A stretch of DNA of 31,099 nucleotides from positions 1 through 31,099 of the IMG/VR virus record IMGVR_UViG_3300046167_000361. One strand, given 5' to 3'. The notes beneath the pieces are model-generated. The model was not told the DNA's origin. It did not search any database and worked only from the letters and a program-made list of their open reading frames with translations. This document shows, in pieces, positions 1 through 7,457 of this stretch. How positions within the stretch are numbered: the stretch's first letter is position 1; each line of letters opens with the position of its first letter. The position numbers and the translations under genes are program-made. Origin of the DNA: a virus.

Positions 1-395
1 GTTTGTAAAGCGAAGCAGATCCTGCACCACCTGTATTGACTACTTGTAATTTTATTGCTTTATTATTCCCAAACAAATCCTTTACATCAGTCGTTTGTGT
101 TGCCGTTACTCCATTCTTTTGCCATTGATAGCCATAATTCTCTGACCAATTAAAAAGGTTTGTGCTTTCTGGTTCTTGCAACAATGCAGGGCAACTGCTT
201 TTTGTGTAATCTAAACGTGGTATGTTCTGATCCAGAAACAACCTCCATATAGCCGTCATCTTTTATCCTCCACGCACTACCTGTTCTTGCAAAATCTAAA
301 TCTGCACCTCCGTCTTTGGGACGTGGACAAAACAATTTTCCTGTGTCATATCCGCTTGGTATAAAAACAATACTTGCATCCTTGTACAAACTCAT
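1..395 (-). CDS. Tail fibre/adhesin, N-terminal part, one frame break, runs off window
   Basis: The ATG at 395 (MSLYKDASIVFIPSGYDTGK) opens a protein of the kind found in phage tail or head fibres. This reading frame stops at 150, but the family-like continuation IPRLDYTKSSCPALLQEPES starts in another frame near 230-220 and stays open to base 1 (ESTNLFNWSENYGYQWQKNG follows). Removing one G from the GG in TCTGGATCAG (minus strand, about 228-238) joins VVS to DQNIPRLDY. The likely role is a receptor-binding or host-surface adhesin, the last gene of the late operon. Its start overlaps the stop of the 27-residue gene upstream as ATGA. The C-terminal part appears to be the gene piece at 30273-31099 at the other end of the window. 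The frame break may be a sequencing indel. Family placement is by recognition of the PRLDY...CP.LL.EP...TNL pattern. Confidence 0.7.
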
Positions 396-475
396 TTTTT
401 AGTTTTTTTATATTTAGCTAAAAACTTATTTAGCAACTCAATATTTTTCTTTTTTGGTTTACTCTTTCGCTTCAT
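392..475 (-). CDS. 27-residue lysine-rich microprotein
   Basis: The protein is MKRKSKPKKKNIELLNKFLA followed by KYKKTKK. Its start codon overlaps the stop of the connector gene as ATGA (472-475), and its stop overlaps the start of the fibre gene as ATGA (392-395). This double coupling is the main reason to call such a short frame real. The peptide is strongly basic, with no membrane segment, and function is unknown. A basic virion or DNA-associated peptide would fit its place among head genes, but that is inference. Confidence 0.55.
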   Translation of the reverse strand: MKRKSKPKKKNIELLNKFLAKYKKTKK

Positions 476-972
476 AAAACCCAACCTGTAAAGTTAGCAT
501 CTGTGTCTGGGTACATATCCTCATTTTGGTTTTTGTTATACTCTGGAAATTGAGTACTGTTAAAGCACATATAATCAACAAATCTCCTTGTATAAAATTG
601 AGCGAAATTTCTGTGTTTATCGATCAACGTATCAATCTCATTTTTTGTAACACTTTCGCTATTTTCTGAAACGTGCTTAAATACTCCTCCATTAGCCACT
701 TGGTATGCCGCAAAAGGTAGATAGTCAACCATTGCATAATGTATTAACATATCCTTTATGTAGTCACTAACTAAACTCAAATAAGGGTCTGCTAATGTAC
801 CGTTACTAATATCCTCCGAAATTCTATTGTATAACGCTCCTCCTAAATAATTCTGTATGTGGATCTGTTGAGAAATTTTTATAAACTGAATAAATTTGTC
901 AATGTCCACGTTGCCGTCTATCAACGAATTTCTTTTTAAATCTGTGGGTGTTATGAATAATGCCGTTGCCAT
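472..972 (-). CDS. Head-tail connector-like protein (DUF6712-type)
   Basis: A 166-residue protein beginning MATALFITPTDLKRNSLIDG. It is helical, with GGALYNRI near residues 44-51 and aromatic-rich central and C-terminal parts. It follows the portal gene directly (portal stop 975, this ATG 972), the place of head-completion/adaptor proteins that dock under the portal. The sequence style recalls a family of Bacteroidota phage proteins (DUF6712) that I associate with connectors. The adaptor role is inferred from position and resemblance. The start is the first ATG, three bases after the portal stop. Confidence 0.6.
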   Translation of the reverse strand: MATALFITPTDLKRNSLIDGNVDIDKFIQFIKISQQIHIQNYLGGALYNRISEDISNGTLADPYLSLVSDYIKDMLIHYAMVDYLPFAAYQVANGGVFKHVSENSESVTKNEIDTLIDKHRNFAQFYTRRFVDYMCFNSTQFPEYNKNQNEDMYPDTDANFTGWVL

Positions 973-974
973 AA

Positions 975-2798
975 TTATTTCTTTTTTCCTTTTTTACCGC
1001 CTCCCCAATTTGGGTGGTGTCCATTGTTCGGCATATCAACAGGCGCAACAATCGACTCCTTTGTCCCTCGTGGATTAATATTGTATGTTTTTGGTATTGT
1101 TCTCGTTCTCTTGTAATCTGCAAACTCTGGACTCTCAATTGTCTTGTCAACCAATCTAAACAAAACTTTTTTCCAAACGTGGTGGCAATATGGTCCTCCT
1201 TTGTATTTAAATAAATCGTAGGGTTGGCTTTTATGTCCAAACTCACTATTAACACCCTCTCGACTTGCTTTGTCAATATCCTCCAAACGATAAACCGCAG
1301 GGTAGCCTTTACTATCAAATCTGCTCATCATTGTAGAGCAAAAATCTCGACTATCTCCAGAACTTTGTTTTTTCTGAAAATACTTATAACGTATCTTATA
1401 AAACGATTTGTCCAAATAACTAAATCCGCTTGGTTTTGGGGTAACATACCCTGCTAATTTTTGAGCCAAATTTTGTTTTGGGTTTAATAAATAATTCGCC
1501 CAAACCTCATCGTCAAACTCTTCTCCGTCACACTCGACCTCATCGACCTGCTCCCACTCATCGCCAATCTCATCGTGTTTTAGGTTGTTTAAAATAGCCG
1601 TAGAAATCTCGTCTGTTAATTCGACTTGTTCCGACATCTTAACTCCTGTTTCCTCCTCCTGTGTTTCATCGTCCACAAGTTCGCTATCAATCTCGGTAAA
1701 TTCTAATGGTTGTAATGTTTTAAAATATAGGTTTAAGCTAATTCCATTGAATGCCAAAATTTCGTCAAAAGCTTCGATTAGCAACTCTTGAAATGGTCTG
1801 ATAACCGTATTGTCCATTAATGTGCTAGCCGTCTTTAATTCATCTGCATTGTTCCCTAAACCGCTATTGTCTTTAATTCCTAACAACATTGGCGACACTA
1901 CTCTGTGAGCAACCATAATTTTTCGCATTGACTCGTCACTCAAAAACTGATATTGGTTGTGAGCATCCGATAATTGAACTGCCTCAATACTACTCTGTGT
2001 GTCTACGTTCTCGTTAAAGGAAAGTATAAATTTCCCTGCATTGGAACTGCCACTGTATTTCTCTAAAATACGTCTTTCGATTAGTTCCCTCTCCTCTTCA
2101 TTCGGTACTCCGTTGTTGAAGTTGATCAACATACTTGGTGCCAAGCCGTTCATTATGTTGTTTAGGTGGTAATTGGAAACCTCCTCCTCCAACTCTGCAT
2201 ATTGTAAGCCACCTTGGTAATCAACAGGCGAAAAGTAATAATGTCCTGCAACATATGGTTTAACGTATATCAATTCGATTGACTCACTACTCGTGCCAAA
2301 TGCAGGTATTCTTGTAACCTCATCTCCTTTTTTATACTTCGCCCAATCGTGGAAATAGTAATATCCGTTTACATCTCCGTTCTCATCACATTTTTCAATT
2401 GCGATTGTTTCAACAGGTAGATGCTCTACTCGTGCTATCTTTTTTCGATCCTTTGAATAAATAACTTGAATAGCACATTGTCCCATTAATTTAAGGTCAT
2501 TTGCTAACTTCCTAACGCAATCCTTTTTTATAAGCGATATTGCCTCCGCATATTCATTTGGTTTCTTGTTAGAGTCCGTTGCATCGAGTCCCTTGCCGTA
2601 TATCATTTGGCTAATACCATTCACAATAGCATTGTTTGTTGGACTGCCAGAATATCTGTCTAATAAATAATTAAAATATTCGTTCTTGTCTCCATACGTT
2701 ACCCAATCCTCGTTTTTCTGGACTTGAATATTTGGGCTCGTATAATTACTTAAATTGACAACATTGACCTTGCCTTGTATTGGTTTTCTCCTGCTCAT
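975..2798 (-). CDS. Portal protein with an extra C-terminal domain
   Basis: A 607-residue protein. The first ~370 residues look like a phage portal: an N-terminal region with GDKNEYFNYLLDRYSGSPTNN, then a beta-rich wing, then a helical stem/crown region with MVAHRVVSPMLLGIKDNSGL near residue 300, typical of portals that carry a 'P.L.G....G..N' segment. The portal forms the dodecameric ring through which DNA enters and leaves. From about residue 420 an acidic linker (EEETGVKMSEQVEL onward) leads to a second domain of about 140 residues with RDFCSTMMS, YRLEDIDKASREGVNSEFGH and GGPYCHHVWKK. Similar segments occur in other Bacteroidota phage head proteins; I do not know its activity. The start overlaps the upstream gene as ATGA. 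The tail is glycine/lysine rich (GGGKKGKKK). Confidence 0.8.
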   Translation of the reverse strand: MSRRKPIQGKVNVVNLSNYTSPNIQVQKNEDWVTYGDKNEYFNYLLDRYSGSPTNNAIVNGISQMIYGKGLDATDSNKKPNEYAEAISLIKKDCVRKLANDLKLMGQCAIQVIYSKDRKKIARVEHLPVETIAIEKCDENGDVNGYYYFHDWAKYKKGDEVTRIPAFGTSSESIELIYVKPYVAGHYYFSPVDYQGGLQYAELEEEVSNYHLNNIMNGLAPSMLINFNNGVPNEEERELIERRILEKYSGSSNAGKFILSFNENVDTQSSIEAVQLSDAHNQYQFLSDESMRKIMVAHRVVSPMLLGIKDNSGLGNNADELKTASTLMDNTVIRPFQELLIEAFDEILAFNGISLNLYFKTLQPLEFTEIDSELVDDETQEEETGVKMSEQVELTDEISTAILNNLKHDEIGDEWEQVDEVECDGEEFDDEVWANYLLNPKQNLAQKLAGYVTPKPSGFSYLDKSFYKIRYKYFQKKQSSGDSRDFCSTMMSRFDSKGYPAVYRLEDIDKASREGVNSEFGHKSQPYDLFKYKGGPYCHHVWKKVLFRLVDKTIESPEFADYKRTRTIPKTYNINPRGTKESIVAPVDMPNNGHHPNWGGGKKGKKK

Positions 2799-3151
2799 AA
2801 TATTATGTAATCATTATTGCTTGTTGGTTGAGGTTTGTACTGATCTTTATTAATTGTGTAACTGTCTTGATTGACTTGATCGATCACTTGGTTTGTAACA
2901 AAAACCTTGTCCTTGTAAATTATTTTTTCTGTGTTCGTATCTTTGATCCTCAACGTATAAAAAGTATTTTCTAATAAACCGACAAAATCCAAACTGCATT
3001 TTAAATAATCTCCGTGCAATTCATAAACACCGACTCCTGTATATTCAGTTCCTGTAATATCGTCAGTCAAAATCGTTTCCACATTAACCGAAGTTTCCCT
3101 CGTAATAATATAGAATGTTTGTGTGTCTGTTATTGATTTTAATACTATCAT
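2795..3151 (-). CDS. Beta-rich virion protein of unknown function
   Basis: 118 residues starting MIVLKSITDTQTFYIITRET. A longer frame upstream to 3301 exists, but it runs through a terminator hairpin and a low-complexity lysine stretch, so the ATG at 3151, just after the CGTTATACAATT motif, is preferred. The protein has alternating hydrophobic/polar strands (EYTGVGVYELHGDYLKCSLD) and resembles short immunoglobulin-like or beta-sandwich proteins next to portal genes in Bacteroidota phages. It is the first gene after a terminator, so it heads the portal operon. A role in the virion is inferred from position. Confidence 0.6.
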   Translation of the reverse strand: MIVLKSITDTQTFYIITRETSVNVETILTDDITGTEYTGVGVYELHGDYLKCSLDFVGLLENTFYTLRIKDTNTEKIIYKDKVFVTNQVIDQVNQDSYTINKDQYKPQPTSNNDYIIL

Positions 3152-3153
3152 AA

Positions 3154-3163
3154 TTGTATAACG
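3154..3163 (-). promoter_or_regulatory. Late leader/promoter motif, copy A
   Basis: Minus strand CGTTATACAA, followed by TT and the ATG at 3151. It sits 28 bases downstream of a terminator, so some promoter must lie here. A weak host-type promoter (TTG, 18 bases, TGGTTTTG, one mismatch to TAnnTTTG) also fits just upstream. Same motif at 7426, 15165 and 20404. Confidence 0.45.
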
Positions 3164-3191
3164 ACAAAACCAGAACTTTTTGCATAAAGAC

Positions 3192-3221
3192 AAAAAAAAA
3201 CCCCCACATTTCTGCAGGGGT
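3192..3221 (-). terminator. Rho-independent terminator after the moron-like gene
   Basis: On the minus strand ACCCCTGCA, loop GAAA, TGTGGGGGT, then a run of T. The 9-bp stem includes two G-T pairs. It ends transcripts of the gene at 3253-3525. Confidence 0.8.
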
Positions 3222-3252
3222 ATCGAATAATTTTTTTTAATTTTTATTTTTT

Positions 3253-3525
3253 TTAGTTTATAAAATCCTCTTTTGTTAAGTGGTCTGTTCCTATTATCCA
3301 ACCGTCAAATTTTCTAATTGAACAAGTTGTATTGGTAAATTGGTCATCTCCCCATTGTACAGGTTCGTGAGTTGTTTCAAATGTTATTGAGTATTTATCC
3401 TCCCAAACTCTTGTTACTACTGCTTGAACTTCTAAACCTGTTACCCACTTTGTAATTGTTTTTCCAATCATTTTGTGGTTTTTAATTTGTGTAAATTCTT
3501 TTGATGTTTCAAATTGTGATTTCAT
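3253..3525 (-). CDS. Moron-like small gene inside the head module
   Basis: A 90-residue soluble protein (MKSQFETSKEFTQIKNHKMI ... DHLTKEDFIN) that I do not recognise. It is charged and Trp-containing, with alternating beta-like segments (ITKWVTGLEVQAVVTRVWED) and no membrane segment or obvious catalytic motif. Its context is the notable part: a terminator lies upstream (3617-3647), a host-type promoter at 3558-3587, an early-type AAAAAAAGACAAAATT leader, and a terminator downstream. It is therefore an autonomous unit between late head genes, the arrangement defined for phage morons. Possible roles include host take-over or anti-defence, but nothing in the sequence shows which. The start ATG is fixed by the leader. 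Confidence 0.75.
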   Translation of the reverse strand: MKSQFETSKEFTQIKNHKMIGKTITKWVTGLEVQAVVTRVWEDKYSITFETTHEPVQWGDDQFTNTTCSIRKFDGWIIGTDHLTKEDFIN

Positions 3526-3557
3526 AATTTTGTCTTTTTTTATTATTAATTACATTA

Positions 3558-3587
3558 CAAAGATATTAACTTTTTTTGATAAAACAA
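3558..3587 (-). promoter_or_regulatory. Bacteroidota-type promoter for the moron-like gene
   Basis: Minus strand TTG (3585-3587), 19-base spacer, TATCTTTG (3558-3565), a full match to TAnnTTTG. Preceded by GC and followed by an AT-rich leader, nearly the same as the promoters at 17499 and 22136. Confidence 0.8.
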
Positions 3588-3616
3588 GCCTTTTGTAAAA
3601 AAAATGAAAAAAAACG

Positions 3617-3647
3617 TAAAAAAAAAGGGCAACCTCTCGGCTACCCT
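3617..3647 (-). terminator. Rho-independent terminator after the tail-tube-like gene
   Basis: Minus strand AGGGTAGCC, loop GAGA, GGTTGCCCT, then a T run. The 9-bp stem has two G-T pairs. It ends the capsid/tail-tube transcript about 25 bases after the stop at 3672. Confidence 0.8.
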
Positions 3648-3671
3648 CTTATAATTATTGGTTAGTTGATA

Positions 3672-4208
3672 TTAAATATCATCAATTTCATTAGTAGAAA
3701 CTGTAATCCCAACTCCAGAAACCCCACCTTGCAAGAAGTTTGCAGGTTTCTTCTCCATACCTTGTAATGTCAAAGTGTAGCCGCTCAAATCGCCCATAGC
3801 CGCACCTGTTACAACAGTACCGCCATTCACGTCTGCGCCCCATTCCAGACCTACCAAAAAGGCATTTCCGTTATTATCCTCAACAACTACGTGAGGTCTT
3901 GCTACTGCGATCAACGCTAATTCGTCGTGTGATTGTGGACTCAATTTTTTCAAAGTCAAAGTAATTAACTGATCGTAAAAAGTAGTTCCGTTTTCACGAC
4001 TTGATGTAATTGTTTGCTCTAAATTAGAGTTTCCTTTTAATGTATATTTGAAAGCCGTAGGTGTTCCTGCCAATGCAGTAATCTCATCACTATCGGTAGC
4101 ATAACTGATTGCTCCTAATGTTCCGTAGTCGATAAAATAAACTGCCTGCAATCCTCCAACGCTATCCTTGCAGGGCTCTAATCGTCCCTTGTTTAGTGTA
4201 CAAGCCAT
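3672..4208 (-). CDS. Major tail tube-like protein
   Basis: 178 residues. The C-terminal half carries a pattern typical of siphophage tube proteins: RPHVVVEDNNGNAFLVGLEW, then a GGT..TGAAMGDLSGYTLTLQG stretch and PANFL. The N-terminal half has SSRENGTTFYDQLITLTLKK. Tube proteins of this kind polymerise into hexameric rings around the tape measure. The gene follows the major capsid gene, separated by a strong hairpin (4239-4256), and is the last gene before a terminator. Capsid-proximal position could instead mean a head decoration protein; the tube call is by resemblance. Start: ATG at 4208, first in frame. Confidence 0.6.
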   Translation of the reverse strand: MACTLNKGRLEPCKDSVGGLQAVYFIDYGTLGAISYATDSDEITALAGTPTAFKYTLKGNSNLEQTITSSRENGTTFYDQLITLTLKKLSPQSHDELALIAVARPHVVVEDNNGNAFLVGLEWGADVNGGTVVTGAAMGDLSGYTLTLQGMEKKPANFLQGGVSGVGITVSTNEIDDI

Positions 4209-4238
4209 TTGTTATTTTTTTTTAAAAGATTAATAAAA

Positions 4239-4256
4239 GGGTGGGTTTCCCCACCC
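4239..4256 (-). terminator. Strong hairpin right after the capsid gene
   Basis: Minus strand GGGTGGG, loop GAAA, CCCACCC: a perfect 7-bp GC-rich stem with a tetraloop, 8 bases after the capsid stop. Only four T follow. It may be a partial terminator that lowers tail-tube expression, or an RNA end-protection hairpin for the capsid message. Confidence 0.5.
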
Positions 4257-4264
4257 CTTGAAAA

Positions 4265-5203
4265 TTATGCTCCGTAATAAACGATATCCGATGCAATTCC
4301 GTACTGAACTCCTGCGGTGTAACGTGCTACAAATCTCACATTTTTACTTCCGTCAATGTCCGCCATATCAATGACTTTCAATTCGTTGTGATCCGCAAGC
4401 AAGCCTGTGCCGAAATATAGGTTTGACTTTTCAGCCAATACTGCTGTGTTATCAGCAAGACCATTTGCTACAACTATTTGAACTCCGTCAATAGAAAGTC
4501 CTGCACCTCCATTATACCACATAGCACCTTTGTTATCGATACCTGCACCACCGATGTTAGCAGCGAAACCTCCTAACGCTTGAACATATGCTCTTGCGAT
4601 GTTTTGTGAAACATAAAGAAGCACACCCTCTTTTCCGTAAAGAGCATTAGGCATAGCATCTACAATTTTACGTAATTCAGCAAGTACGTTAGCCGCGTCA
4701 ACTGCCGCAGGTGCGATAGTTTGTCCTCCGTCTGTTCCAAAATCAGCCTCTCCGAATAGAGTGGTAAATCCTTTAAATGTTCCTGCAGTACCTGCTCCAG
4801 ACCAAATTTGTTGTTCTGTTACTGATGCCATATCGCCCAATACTCGAGCAATAAAGAAATCCGAAAAACTTGGTGGTAAAGAGTCGTGTGCCGAAAAGCC
4901 CATTTGTTCTGCCTCCCAATCCGATTGAAACGGAGTTTTACATAATTCAAGGTTTACTTGTAATTCAGTTGGCTCTAAAATTCTCTCTGTTAGAGTGACT
5001 CCTCCTTGTGCGTCAAATCCACAAGATGCATCAGCGATAGCTGAACTGTAATCCACTTTCTTAATAACCTCTTTTAACTTTACGTTAGGTTTAACTGTAA
5101 TCAGTTGGTTAGCCAAAGTGTTACCAGCCAATAAACTTGCTCCGATATACTCTCCTGCAAACTGTCCTGCATAGGTAGTTGTAATTGATGTTGTTGTTGC
5201 CAT
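4265..5203 (-). CDS. Major capsid protein
   Basis: 312 residues. The gene lies between a scaffold-like gene and a tail-tube-like gene. Composition is Ala/Gly-rich with a helix-then-beta layout typical of HK97-fold shells: an N-terminal segment (TTTSITTTYAGQFAGEYIGA), a long central region with LAELRKIVDAMPNALYGKEG (spine-helix-like) and a C-terminal strand region ending VRFVARYTAGVQYGIASDIV. No N-terminal delta domain of HK97 size is seen; the separate acidic protein upstream may replace it. It forms the icosahedral head. The start ATG is 3 bases after the upstream stop. Assignment is from position, length and composition; the best alternative would be another abundant head protein. Confidence 0.75.
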   Translation of the reverse strand: MATTTSITTTYAGQFAGEYIGASLLAGNTLANQLITVKPNVKLKEVIKKVDYSSAIADASCGFDAQGGVTLTERILEPTELQVNLELCKTPFQSDWEAEQMGFSAHDSLPPSFSDFFIARVLGDMASVTEQQIWSGAGTAGTFKGFTTLFGEADFGTDGGQTIAPAAVDAANVLAELRKIVDAMPNALYGKEGVLLYVSQNIARAYVQALGGFAANIGGAGIDNKGAMWYNGGAGLSIDGVQIVVANGLADNTAVLAEKSNLYFGTGLLADHNELKVIDMADIDGSKNVRFVARYTAGVQYGIASDIVYYGA

Positions 5204-5205
5204 TT

Positions 5206-5826
5206 TTATTTATTATTAAAATTGTTAATTTTTTCGACTATAACGTCATAAGCCGACTTATGTGTATTTTTGTTAAATTTAAATTTAGGAGTAAATTTGC
5301 TCTCCTCTTTTGGTGCGTGTTTTAGTGGCTCTGTTGCAGGTTCTGATAATTGAGCATTTAACTCAACTTCTTCCTCTGTTTCCTTAACCTCTTCAACCTC
5401 TGACATTTCTGTTTGCTCTGTTTCGGTTTCCTCTGACATTTCTTTTTTGTCGCTTTTTAGGTCTTCGATCATCGCAACAATCTCCTCCAGAGCAGTAATA
5501 AACTCCTCTTTTGAAACGTATGCCATTTCTTTTTCGTCTTCTGCTTCAACCTCTTCGGTTTCCTCCTCTTCGACTTCCTCAACCTCTTCGTCTCCGTATT
5601 GAGCAATAACGCCCTCCTCTTCAACTACAAGTTTAGTTCCGTCCTCCAATTCGTACTCGCCAACAGGTAGAGCAACTTTTTCGTCCTCTGTAACAATAAA
5701 AACCGACTCTCCTGCCTCGAATTTTTCTGCCTCGATCACAGTCCCATTGTCAAGTTTCATTTGCTCCAAAGACACTGTTAAGCCAAGTATGGCTTTTACT
5801 CTCTTCAATGTTTCTGTTGCATTCAT
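5206..5826 (-). CDS. Acidic scaffold-like head assembly protein
   Basis: 206 residues. The N-terminal ~75 residues form a beta-rich domain (VALPVGEYELEDGTKLVVEE), then a very acidic, Glu/Val-rich low-complexity region (residues ~78-150, EEVEEVEEEETEEVEAEDEK) with a likely coiled coil (EEFITALEEIVAMIEDLKSD), then a basic C terminus (HKSAYDVIVEKINNF). An acidic helical protein immediately before the capsid gene (spacing 2 bases) and after the XkdF-like protease fits a scaffold that is removed during head maturation. The basic tail would be the capsid-binding end. The function is inferred from context. Confidence 0.65.
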   Translation of the reverse strand: MNATETLKRVKAILGLTVSLEQMKLDNGTVIEAEKFEAGESVFIVTEDEKVALPVGEYELEDGTKLVVEEEGVIAQYGDEEVEEVEEEETEEVEAEDEKEMAYVSKEEFITALEEIVAMIEDLKSDKKEMSEETETEQTEMSEVEEVKETEEEVELNAQLSEPATEPLKHAPKEESKFTPKFKFNKNTHKSAYDVIVEKINNFNNK

Positions 5827-5875
5827 AAAATTGATGTTTATAATTAATTAACGATTAATAAAAAAAAATTTGCGT

Positions 5876-6319
5876 TTAAGCCTTTTTCTGAATAATAAAC
5901 CACTCGTCTCCACTACTCCAAATATAAATGCCCTCGTACGCTTTATTGATTTCGTAAACATCAGTACTGCCGTCCAGTTCATTATTAACAGAGGGTGTTA
6001 GATTTACTCTTGTATTTGTTTCAAAAGTTCTATCAGTTATTATTCTAATTGCTCTATTTTCCGATGCTTGTGGTAGGTTTAAGGTCATAGTACCTGACGC
6101 TCCACTCCATTGCAACCTTATTAACTTCCAATCGCTATACTGACTATCGTTGAGGTTTATAGTAGTATCTGCACTTACTGTTAAATCGTGTCCTATTACT
6201 CGGTTGTCTATTTCGTTCAAACTGACTCTCCTTGACTCATTACCTTGAACAAAAACAAATTCCTCGCTACCTTGTAAAGCTGTTGCGATAGGTAGTTCAC
6301 TTATTCTCTTGTCTGCCAT
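5876..6319 (-). CDS. Virion-associated beta-rich protein
   Basis: 147 residues. It opens with MADKRISELPIATALQGSEE, an N-terminal stretch widely seen in phage structural proteins ('ISELP.A....'), then a beta-rich region ending in EGIYIWSSGDEWFIIQKKA. Such proteins decorate heads or serve as trimeric fibre-base modules. It starts on the last base of the preceding stop (6319), so the two are coupled. Exact role unknown. Confidence 0.6.
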   Translation of the reverse strand: MADKRISELPIATALQGSEEFVFVQGNESRRVSLNEIDNRVIGHDLTVSADTTINLNDSQYSDWKLIRLQWSGASGTMTLNLPQASENRAIRIITDRTFETNTRVNLTPSVNNELDGSTDVYEINKAYEGIYIWSSGDEWFIIQKKA

Positions 6320-6531
6320 TATAATTTTATTTTGTAATCATTTTCTTGTAACAAATCAAAACCATTCTCCTGTAATAGATTGTTTGTTATTCTCACAATA
6401 GTTCCAATACCTTGTGCCTGTAAACTTCCGTCACAACATTTTTTGCTATATGTTCCGTCTGGACATAAACAAGCCTGTCGTCCGTTTTTTGGACTCGATT
6501 TGCTTGGTGTTTTAAATACTCTATTACGCAT
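6319..6531 (-). CDS. Cysteine-rich small phage protein
   Basis: 70 residues from the ATG at 6531. A TTG two codons earlier is possible, but the ATG overlaps the end of the protease gene and gives MRNRVFKTPSKSSPKNGRQA. The core CLCPDGTYSKKCCDGSLQAQ has four cysteines, a compact signature I recall next to head genes of other Bacteroidota phages. The C-terminal half has a short internal repeat (LLQENGFDLLQEND). Function is unknown; metal or disulfide stabilisation is possible. Confidence 0.65.
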   Translation of the reverse strand: MRNRVFKTPSKSSPKNGRQACLCPDGTYSKKCCDGSLQAQGIGTIVRITNNLLQENGFDLLQENDYKIKL

Positions 6532-7423
6532 TGTCAATTTCTTTTAATTTACTGATTGCCCAATTTACACCTGCCGAGCCTCCCCAAGCATCCCACATTA
6601 AACCACCGCAACCCTCTGAATAAGGTACATCTTTATTCTGTTGATGTCTTTTAAAACTTGCCATTCTTGCAATCGTTGATCGGCTGAAATTTTTCTTTTC
6701 GACTCAACTGTCCCTGCACTCGTCCAACCCACCTGTGTTCCGCAATCACTTCCATTCTCCTCTTTCCACTTTATTGCCCGTTTTGCATTGTTTACTGCTC
6801 CTTGTGGATAATCATTATACGTTTCCAACTGAACACCTCTTAAAACGTCCTTTAATTCCTTTAAAACCTCGTCTGCGTATAATTCCTCCTCATTTACTTG
6901 ACTTAATTCAGCCTTATCAGCAAAGTAGCCCTCAATAGAAAAACCTTTGACCTTGCCTGTTTTTACATAATCATTCCAGACCTCATCGTTATCAACCTTT
7001 ACTGCTCCAACCCAAGTCCCCTAATGGTAAATCCATTCCGTACATATTGGATTTGTCATTTTCTTTGTCCTCCACAAGCCAACTCTCAACAAGCGTTAAA
7101 CCCTCAATCGCACTATTATGCTCCAAAGTGGAGTTACTTTGGTTACCTTGTTTTAAGTATAGTTGTGAAGCCTTTCGCACCGTCTCTCTACTAAAATAAA
7201 TGTAATACTCTTCATCTCCATTTTTTCGATAAATTGGTTTGTTAGGGATCAATATTGGTCCAATAAGTATTTTCTTGTCCTTATCTACTTCGGCAAATTT
7301 ATACTCCTTTGTTTCTGTTTTTAATGCAACAAAATCCTCCTCAATCGCAGGGTTTTCTACAACAGAAATTGCCTCAACAAAATTGTCTTGCTCTTCGTCT
7401 AAAATTAACTCAACTATTTTCAT
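6524..7423 (-). CDS. XkdF-like prohead protease, two frame breaks
   Basis: The ATG at 7423 starts MKIVELILDEEQDNFVEAIS. The first frame stops at 6992 and a second stretch is open at 6828-6598, but both look like one protein. Near 7019-7023 removing one G from GGGG turns DLPLG-DLGWSSKG into GTWVGAVKVDNDEVWNDYVK followed by GKVKGFSIEGYF. Near 6690-6700 one extra A in the AAAAA run turns KRKISADQR into KRKNFSRSTIARMASFKRH. The frame then runs to TAA at 6524, ending SAGVNWAISKLKEIDNA. The total is 299 residues. Features match the XkdF-type phage serine protease family: His102 in TLEHNSAIEG, VESWLVEDKENDKS, and Ser about 162 in GFSIEG. It would cleave scaffold and capsid during head maturation, consistent with its place before the scaffold and capsid genes. 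The breaks probably are sequence errors. Confidence 0.75.
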
Positions 7424-7425
7424 AT

Positions 7426-7435
7426 TTGTATAACG
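7426..7435 (-). promoter_or_regulatory. Late leader/promoter motif, copy B
   Basis: Minus strand CGTTATACAA, then AT and the ATG at 7423. It lies in the 34-base gap between the tape-measure stop (7458) and the protease gene, after an A-rich stretch. It would start a separate head operon. Confidence 0.4.
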
Positions 7436-7457
7436 TTTTATTTTTTATTTTTTGTGT

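Noticed and set aside
821-836. Another CGTTATACAA word on the minus strand
   Set aside because: It lies inside the connector coding sequence (Ala-Leu-Tyr-Asn codons) and is not near a start codon.
896-1791. Plus-strand and alternative-frame minus frames inside the portal gene
   Set aside because: No leader or coupling, odd composition, and the portal frame is complete and convincing.
3152-3301. N-terminal extension of the 2795-3151 protein up to 3301
   Set aside because: It would run through the terminator hairpin and T run and gives a low-complexity Lys-rich and Cys-rich stretch.
6598-6828. Separate gene METYNDYPQGAV...
   Set aside because: It is the middle part of the XkdF-like protease, cut off by two opposite one-base breaks.
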